DNA from: Zopfochytrium polystomum
Taxonomy: Eukaryota > Chytridiomycota > Chytridiomycetes > Chytridiales > Chytridiaceae
NCBI GenBank assembly: GCA_025765615.1
Contig: JAIVFJ010000021.1
Location: forward strand, 310,001 to 374,000
Direction of reading: 5' to 3'
DNA: 64,000 nt
Shown: positions 58,334 to 64,000 of the stretch, piece after piece
Layout: each line of letters opens with the position of its first letter
Numbering within the stretch: position 1 is the stretch's first letter
The notes under the pieces: generated by a model
What the model saw: the letters and a program-made list of their open reading frames with translations, nothing else
What the model was told of the DNA's origin: nothing
The model's database searches: none
Program-made: the position numbers and the translations under genes

Positions 58334-58772
58334 TTCTTCTTCCTCTCTTCTTCTTCCTCTTCTTCCCCTTCTTCTTCTGATGACAATGACGACGATTGAT
58401 GGTGAAACGCTGCGAGCCGAGCCGAGCGCATCGCGGGGACGAAAGCAAGAAAGCGACACAAGAGCGTCGGGGAAACAAAGTCAGGGTGCGGACCTTGTCC
58501 GAGCGTCCGCGTCCGAAGCTGGTGTCCGTGACAAGTGCGGCCTCCGTGGGTCCCCTGACTGACTGACTGACTGACCGACCACTTCGCATCGAAAGGAAGG
58601 GAAAAACAGTGCCAAACACACAATCACTCGTCCCCTATTTCCCTATTTCTCTTCCCACCCTCGCCCACCCGCCTGACCAACCACCCTCCCCGCCCATCCG
58701 GACATCCCATCCCCCTCCCCTCCCCTTACACCCCCCCTTCTCAGCACCGACAGAAGAAGCAGAAGAAGAAGA
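58023..58772. promoter_or_regulatory. divergent KIF22/peroxiredoxin promoter region with repeats
   Basis: This 750-bp gap holds a poly(G) tract (58038-58070, some A at the end), a (TTC)n tract (about 58298-58375), and a GACT tandem run (58557-58573). It should contain the 5' UTRs of both genes. No protein is seen apart from frames read through the repeats. Confidence 0.6.
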
Positions 58773-59660
58773 ATGGGTCCCAAGAAGGCGGCTGCAACCG
58801 GCAAGCGAAAGGCCGAAGAGGCGGCCGAAGGCGAGCACCACGAAGAAGAAGGCGTCGCCACGTCGCCCTCCAAGAAGGCCGCTGCCTCCCCCGCCGCCGC
58901 GTCGGAATCGAAGCGCACCCGCCGCGGGGCCGCCGCCGCGGCCCCTGCGCCCGTCCCGACACGCACCTCGGCGCGCAAGGCAAAGACGGACGCCAAGGCC
59001 AAAGTGTCCAAGGCCGCCGCCGCCGACGATGACGACGAAGAGGAGGAAGACGGCGACACTGGCGGCGCGGCACAGCCCGCCACGAAGAAGAGGGCTGCCG
59101 CCCCAAAGAAGAAGGACGACGCCGACTACGACGACGACGAAGGCGACGCCGACGACGGCGATGGCGCCGCCTCCGCCGCCGCTGGGGCCGCGAAAAAGTT
59201 AACTAAGGCGCTCGCCGCAAACGACGTGCTGCCGGCCTCTCTTCCCGTCGCCAACTTGCACGACGGCACCACCGCCGACCTGAATGAAATTAGCAAGACA
59301 CACGGAATCGTCATCTTCGTCTATCCAAAGGCGAACACGCCCGGTTGCACGAATCAGGCGTGCGGTTACCGCGACTCGCACGACGAGTTTGCCCAGCGCG
59401 GGTTCAAGGTGTTCGGGTTGTCGGCCGACTCACCAAAGTCTCTTACGACTTGGAAAGAGAAATACAACCTTCCGTACAGTTTCATTTCGGACAAGGAGAG
59501 GGTTTTCTTGAAGGCTTTCGGTGTCAACAAGTCTGCGACTCAGGTGCACAGGAGCCACATCGTCATCGCAAAGGGCGGAAAAGTCCTTCACATCAAGAAG
59601 GGCGTATCAGCCAAGCCGAGCGCCGCAGAGGCGCTGGAGCTCATTGACGAGTCCAAATAA
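58773..59660 (+). CDS. peroxiredoxin Q/BCP with nuclear-type N-terminal tail
   Basis: This intronless 295-codon gene has a Lys/Ala/acidic tail at residues 1-145 (basic KKAAATGKRK, KKRAAAPKKK; acidic DDDDEEEEDGD). Residues 150-295 form a thioredoxin-fold peroxiredoxin: IVIFVYPKANTPGCTNQACG, VFGLSADSPKSLTTWKEKYN, LPYSFISDKERVFLKAFGVN, RSHIVIAKGGKV. The peroxidatic Cys is C192 and the resolving Cys C197 (CX4C, the BCP/PrxQ 2-Cys type). The layout resembles yeast Dot5, a nuclear thiol peroxidase. The tail could bind chromatin (inference). The enzyme reduces peroxides with thioredoxin. It is convergent with the acyl-CoA dehydrogenase gene. Confidence 0.93.
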   Translation: MGPKKAAATGKRKAEEAAEGEHHEEEGVATSPSKKAAASPAAASESKRTRRGAAAAAPAPVPTRTSARKAKTDAKAKVSKAAAADDDDEEEEDGDTGGAAQPATKKRAAAPKKKDDADYDDDEGDADDGDGAASAAAGAAKKLTKALAANDVLPASLPVANLHDGTTADLNEISKTHGIVIFVYPKANTPGCTNQACGYRDSHDEFAQRGFKVFGLSADSPKSLTTWKEKYNLPYSFISDKERVFLKAFGVNKSATQVHRSHIVIAKGGKVLHIKKGVSAKPSAAEALELIDESK

Positions 59661-59777
59661 GTGGATAGTGCAGAAAGTTTCATATTAGCAACTTGTTCTC
59701 GTTTTTCTTTCCTACTGTTTATGTTTGTCGATGCTTTGTTGTTTTGTCAAAAATGCACAACACGATCACCATCTACA

Positions 59778-62700
59778 TCACAAACGGGCATTTTTCGGGA
59801 AGAATTTGAGCGCCTGACGAACGCCAAGGTCGGCCATAACCTCTTCAGCACCACCAAGAATGGCACCGAACCTAAAAGAAGAAGAAATCAGAAATACGCC
59901 TTACGCCTTGGTAGGACCCTGCACTTACTTGTTCGTCCTTTGGAATTGCTCAATTACGCGACCCTTTGAATGAAAAAGTTTCAGGAACAGGCAATCCGAG
60001 TTTATAAAATGGCTTACCATTCCGCTTCGGGTGAGGGCTCGTCCACCAAAGATTTGAACGGCATTATCCGACACATTGTAACTCATTCGTGTGGCCCGGT
60101 ACTGTCAAGTGGCATTGTGAGACAAGCAGGAGGAACGGCGACAAGAACCTTCAGGAGAGCAATTGGCCCCGCCAACAACAAGTTCTGGTCTTTGAAGCTC
60201 ATTTTCGTCATCCTGTTGTATAAAAGTAAGAATGATGCAAGAGGTGCCTTTTACATCTTACTGATAGGTGATGCTCTCACAATCTGCATCAAACAAATCA
60301 ACAAGACTTAGCGGATACCGACCATTCATTGCCAAAGAAGTAGCTTACAGGCTTGAATGGCCTCAACGTCGGAGATCATTTGGCCAAGCTTGAAGCGAAT
60401 GACGGGTTGCTCGACGAGAGGCTTCCCGAACACTTTGCGCTGGCAAGCCCACTTGAAGCACTCTTCGGTGACCAAGCGCGCCGCACTATAGCGAAGGAAT
60501 TCAATGTAAATCGGCATGCCTTTCTGCTTGGCAATCGATAACTATCTCACCGAGCACATCCGACCGCCATTCCCCAACGTTCACTATAAGATCGTTAGGA
60601 TCGGCATTGCAATCACGGTCGCGCTCACTTACTGGTTAAAGTTGGCTATCGCAGCGTTGCGAATATTGTGAATCCTTCGTTACATGAGATCTCGAAAGTA
60701 TGTCTAACTTACCCATCACCACCTGCAGAGTTGGTAATTAGCAGAGAGATAGAGGTTCTTTCCAGTCGTACCGCAAATCCTTTGTTTTCACCGCCGATCA
60801 AGTTCTCAACTGGGACTTTAACATTCTCGAACATGACATCTAGAACATGGAGAAGTTATTTGGTGGCTCTGAGCTCTTCTGGAGGATGGTGCGTACATGC
60901 GGTGCCGGCCGATGTAGTTCCGGACGTCTTGATGATCTTTGTGCTCACTCCCTCGCTGGGGTTGCAAGATATGTCACATACATCTAAGAAGTAGGCTATG
61001 GTTTTACCTCCTTTCAATCAGGAGAACGCTGATTCCACCCATTCCCTTGGCACCTGCAGAAATATCCATAAGACAAGGCCAGATGTGATGAATGACGCAG
61101 GCTCCGAATTGCTCACCAGTGCGAACAGCAGTCGTGAAGTAGTCACAGAAGGTTCCACTATTGACAATGTCAAAGTTGGTATTCCAGCAATGCGAAAGAA
61201 TGCTCACTTGGTGATCCTAAAAATGGTGGTTAGTAATTCGCGAAGTGCACCAATCAAGTGCCTCCTACCATTTCTTAACCCCGTTCACGATGAAGAATTT
61301 GCCGTCAGGGGTTCTGAGAAAGGTTTGAAGTCAAATCTCACATTCGTCAGAACTTCAATATCACACTCACTTCTCCGCTACGCAGCTGATGTTGCTGACG
61401 TCTGAGCCCGCTCCAGGATCGGAGATGGCGAGGCATATTTTCTTCTCGCCCCTAAGAATTGGGGGGACAATTTTCTCTTGCATCCACTTTGGACCAAACT
61501 TGATTACAGGCGGAAGGCCGATGACCTGGAGGACAGACACGTTAGAACGAGCTGTGGAGGAGCATTCCACGCCAACCATTCCAGAAGAAAGTCCTGGAAA
61601 ATGGCAACAAAGTCAGTGGGGACAACGCTGCTGAAAACGCACCCTCAGCGAAGTTGTAAATTCCGAGACGGCACATCTCCTCGTGGGCAATCAGCTCGTG
61701 GCTGAAGACGCATCAGTCGAAGCATGTGGAACCCATGACTGCAAACTTCAACTTACAAATAGTCAAACTGCAAAAACCATTAGCGCCTCCTGGATTAAAT
61801 GTGTACGAACTTACTTCTTCCGGCTTCACACCGCCAGGAAGTGTAAGGCCTTTCAGGTGGTCACCCGGTCCAAGGCGGCACGCAATCAAGTTAAATTTCC
61901 CCATTTTGAGGTACATCTCATCATCAGGTCGCTCTCCCATCGACTCGAGAGCAACAGACTCCGGCATCAACTCGGTATCCTGGAGAGAACCCTGGGTGAA
62001 TCCAAATTCTTCCAATGACCAGTTGACTGTGGGTTACTCACTACAAACTCACGCAGAGCATTCCGGAAAGCGTGATGCGTAGCACTGGTGAAGATCGAAT
62101 GACGGTCAGACTCACGTAGAGAACATCACACGTACTTGTAGTATGGGCTGGGAAGCTTTTGAACTGAACTGTTCTCGGCATCTAAGAATCCAATTAGCGC
62201 AATAGTTCGATGAAGTAAAACCGGTAACGAACAAGGGACGGTGCTGTAGGTTCCAGGGGCAAGTGCGAGAATTTGCGGTTTCTCGCCGGCGATCTAATGA
62301 GAAGGTTCAACTAAATAGATCAAATGTGCACAACCATGTTACCGATCCAACAGCGAGCCGCTTGTACTTGGCCAGAACTTCCTGACGGTGCAGGCCGTAA
62401 AATTGCTCTGTCGGCAACAATCAACAACCGAATGTAATGAGTTTTCACAATACCAGTCGCGTCCTTTCCGGCAACAGCCCACAAAACTACAGCAGAACCC
62501 GGGTGGCTATCCGCGAAGTCTGAAGTTGCAGAACAAATGTCAGCATTTCTAAATTAAGTCTGATTTGCACATACCTGTGAGGTCGTAGACAACTGAATCG
62601 ATGATGCACCAGCTGAACGTCAAGGATACCCGTGAGTAATGGTAAATCGGCCTTACACATCTCTCCCCGTGCGCACCACACACACACGCTTCGATCGCCC

Positions 62701-62879
62701 TTTCGCTCGTCTCGCACCACCCTCAAACATCCGCTGAGGTCCCACGCTCCACGGCAGGCCAATATGGCCGGTCAAACGTCCGCTCTCACGCGCGGAAACA
62801 CGGTTTACACTCACAGATCGTCGGGCTTGTTGTGCTTTGCGACATCGTCGCGTGAAAAGGTCTTTGACGAAGGTGCCAT
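59778..62879 (-). CDS. cytochrome b5-acyl-CoA dehydrogenase fusion
   Basis: The start MAPSSKTFSRDDVAKHNKPD at 62879 is followed by WCIIDSVVYDLT, DFADSHPGSAVVLWAVAGKD and QFYGLHRQEVLAKYKRLAVG, a cytochrome b5 heme-binding fold (HPGS in place of HPGG; second His in FYGLHR). The dehydrogenase follows: FVGPRxx-type core, GLPPVIKFGPKWMQEKIVPP, GEKKICLAISDPGAGSDVSN (FAD/acyl site), GAKGMGGISVLLIERR, RLVTEECFKWACQRKVFGKP, and the end FGAILGGAEEVMADLGVRQA up to PKNARL. ACADs desaturate acyl-CoA with FAD; the b5 domain could carry electrons. Around 16 short introns are present, so exon edges are approximate. The fusion is known in fungi and some protists. Confidence 0.87.
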
Positions 62880-63827
62880 CGCGTGCGTCGTTGAGTCGTC
62901 GGAGTCGTGCGGTCGGTCTGATTGAGGTCGGTTAAACCACAGTCCTCGTTGAGTTTGGTTGTGTTTATCCGTCAAGATAAGGAAGGGCTGAAAAATATTT
63001 AAAAGACAGAAAATTTGACCTCACACGACAGGAATCCGCCAGACTGACGTCACGCATGGGTCATGCCAAACACGTGGTCCACCTTGTCTTCCTGCACGAC
63101 AGGTGGACCACTCATTTCCCCTCACCCATTTGCAACCAACCCAAATGTCGCGCTCTTCGTGACATCCCTTTGCAGATACTCTGTGAAGGCGTCGGTTCTT
63201 ATAGCAGGACCCAGATCCACGGCGCCTTATGTATGAGTGCTGGTGGGAACTGGGAACAGATACCTGCGAACACCACTGGCAGAAGAAGCAGCGGTAGAAG
63301 AGTTAGCGATGGCCTTGGCAGTGGAGGTACCGGCTGTGCGGTGGTGTAGGCTGCCTGTACTGGCGCCAGGGATAGTACTGCGATGAGGCCTAAGTCTTAC
63401 CGTACGTTTTGGCATTGTCCCACATCCCAGGCAATGGCTATTCCCCTTTCAGCTCTGAATGATGCGAAAGTGCCCCCCAGGCCATCACCCAGCGCGCATT
63501 GGGCGAGTCAAGAGCAAAGTACTGGTTGTTGGTGGTCGCCAGCGTGGCAGACACCAGAGGTTAGCAATCAGGGTATGCGTTCTTACTGCTTTGGACTTTG
63601 AGGGACGCCTGAGACATGCTAATGCCGCAAGCGCGTGAATGGGAGAAAATCCTCAGACACAGGGGGAAAAAAAAAAAAAAAAAAAAAAGGTTACCACACA
63701 GTCAAACCCTGAACCAGTTGGCGAAGTCAACGCCACCAGCAAACATCCAATGGGAATTCGACCCACCAGCAGAGCACCTGGGTGACTGACTAAGATATCT
63801 TAACGAGAGCCTTGCGACTCGCCCACA
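62880..63827. other. gene-free region upstream of the dehydrogenase gene
   Basis: I see no conserved reading frame or RNA gene. There is an A tract of about 22 bp (63666-63688), an inverted GTCCACC/GGTGGAC pair near 63077-63105 and short chance frames. Confidence 0.45.
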
Positions 63828-64000
63828 TGTGAGACTACACTGAGGTCTCAGTGATAAAGTCTAGGGATTTTATTCGCAAAAACAAGCGTACCTGTCATAA
63901 AACTGCAAGGATCAGGACCCCTATTATTCCTCCCAGTTCTTTAGTTTCCAAGGCGTTATCAAAGTGTATTTGCAGCTAACCTGTCTTTATTATTGGGCCC
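63828..64000 (+). repeat. start of a second copy of the 1.4-kb LTR
   Basis: From TGTGAGACTACAC to the window end the sequence equals 26577-26747 apart from a few changes (for example GGATCAGGACC versus GGATCGGGACC, TTCCTCCCAG versus TTGCTCCCGG). It is cut by the window edge. Whether a full element or a solo LTR follows cannot be seen. Confidence 0.85.

Noticed and set aside
58018..58620. Frames with poly-Gly, poly-Ser/Leu, poly-Lys/Glu in several phases
   Set aside because: They are products of the poly(G) and (TTC)n tracts between two well-defined genes.
63000..63830. Short hairpins considered as tRNA or other RNA genes
   Set aside because: No cloverleaf with a T-loop GTTCRANNC and matching stems could be built by eye. 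A covariance-model scan would be needed to be sure.

Overview
This window looks like nuclear DNA of a small-genome eukaryote. Genes are close together and are broken by short GT-AG introns, mostly about 45-70 bp. Neighbouring genes often diverge from, or converge on, gaps of 50-200 bp. Every recognisable housekeeping gene is eukaryotic: COPII, U3 processome, Nip7, RAD51C, Listerin, ATRIP and KIF22. The mix (MEMO1, ZFPL1, KIF22, a C2HC zinc-finger protein, a cytochrome b5-acyl-CoA dehydrogenase fusion, chromodomain Ty3/Gypsy elements, PIF/Harbinger and Helitron) suggests an opisthokont such as a zoosporic fungus or a unicellular holozoan. The sequence alone does not settle this.

Region 1 (1-7056) holds most of a TIR-domain, leucine-rich-repeat protein on the + strand. 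It is cut at its 5' end by the window edge. Its introns fall repeatedly at the same point of the LRR unit.

Region 2 (about 7.5-28.7 kb) is a transposon graveyard with one apparently intact element. A two-gene PIF/Harbinger-like unit (7.5-10.1 kb) abuts a dead Ty3/Gypsy element (10091-15752, TSD TCCAG), and that element is itself broken by a solo LTR (12125-12457, TSD GTGAC). The solo LTR belongs to the family of an intact chromodomain Ty3/Gypsy element at 21001-26263 (TSD ATGGG). The intact element has gag, a -1 slippery site, a full pol, Tf1-like self-priming complementarity and heat-shock-element-like arrays in its LTRs. It sits in or at the edge of a decayed Helitron Rep gene. Next to it a deleted Harbinger element (26565-28731, TSD TTA, 17-bp TIR) carries a 1.4-kb solo LTR inserted inside its terminal inverted repeat. 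A SET-domain gene (16114-17502) lies in the middle of this region.

Region 3 (29.1-62.9 kb) is a dense run of conserved single-copy genes: SEC23 (-), UTP14 (-), NIP7 (+), RAD51C (+), a C2HC zinc-finger gene (+), MEMO1 (-), UROD (+), LTN1 (+), a SELENOK-like gene (+), ZFPL1 (-), an ATRIP-like gene (+), KIF22 (-), a nuclear-type peroxiredoxin Q (+) and a cyt b5-ACAD fusion (-). UTP14/NIP7 and MEMO1/UROD are head-to-head pairs. SELENOK/ZFPL1, ATRIP/KIF22 and Prx/ACAD are tail-to-tail pairs.

Region 4 (62.9-64.0 kb) has no gene I can support. It ends in the first 173 bp of a second copy of the long LTR seen at 26577. Coordinates of multi-exon genes are start-to-stop spans. Introns were placed by eye from GT-AG signals and family conservation.
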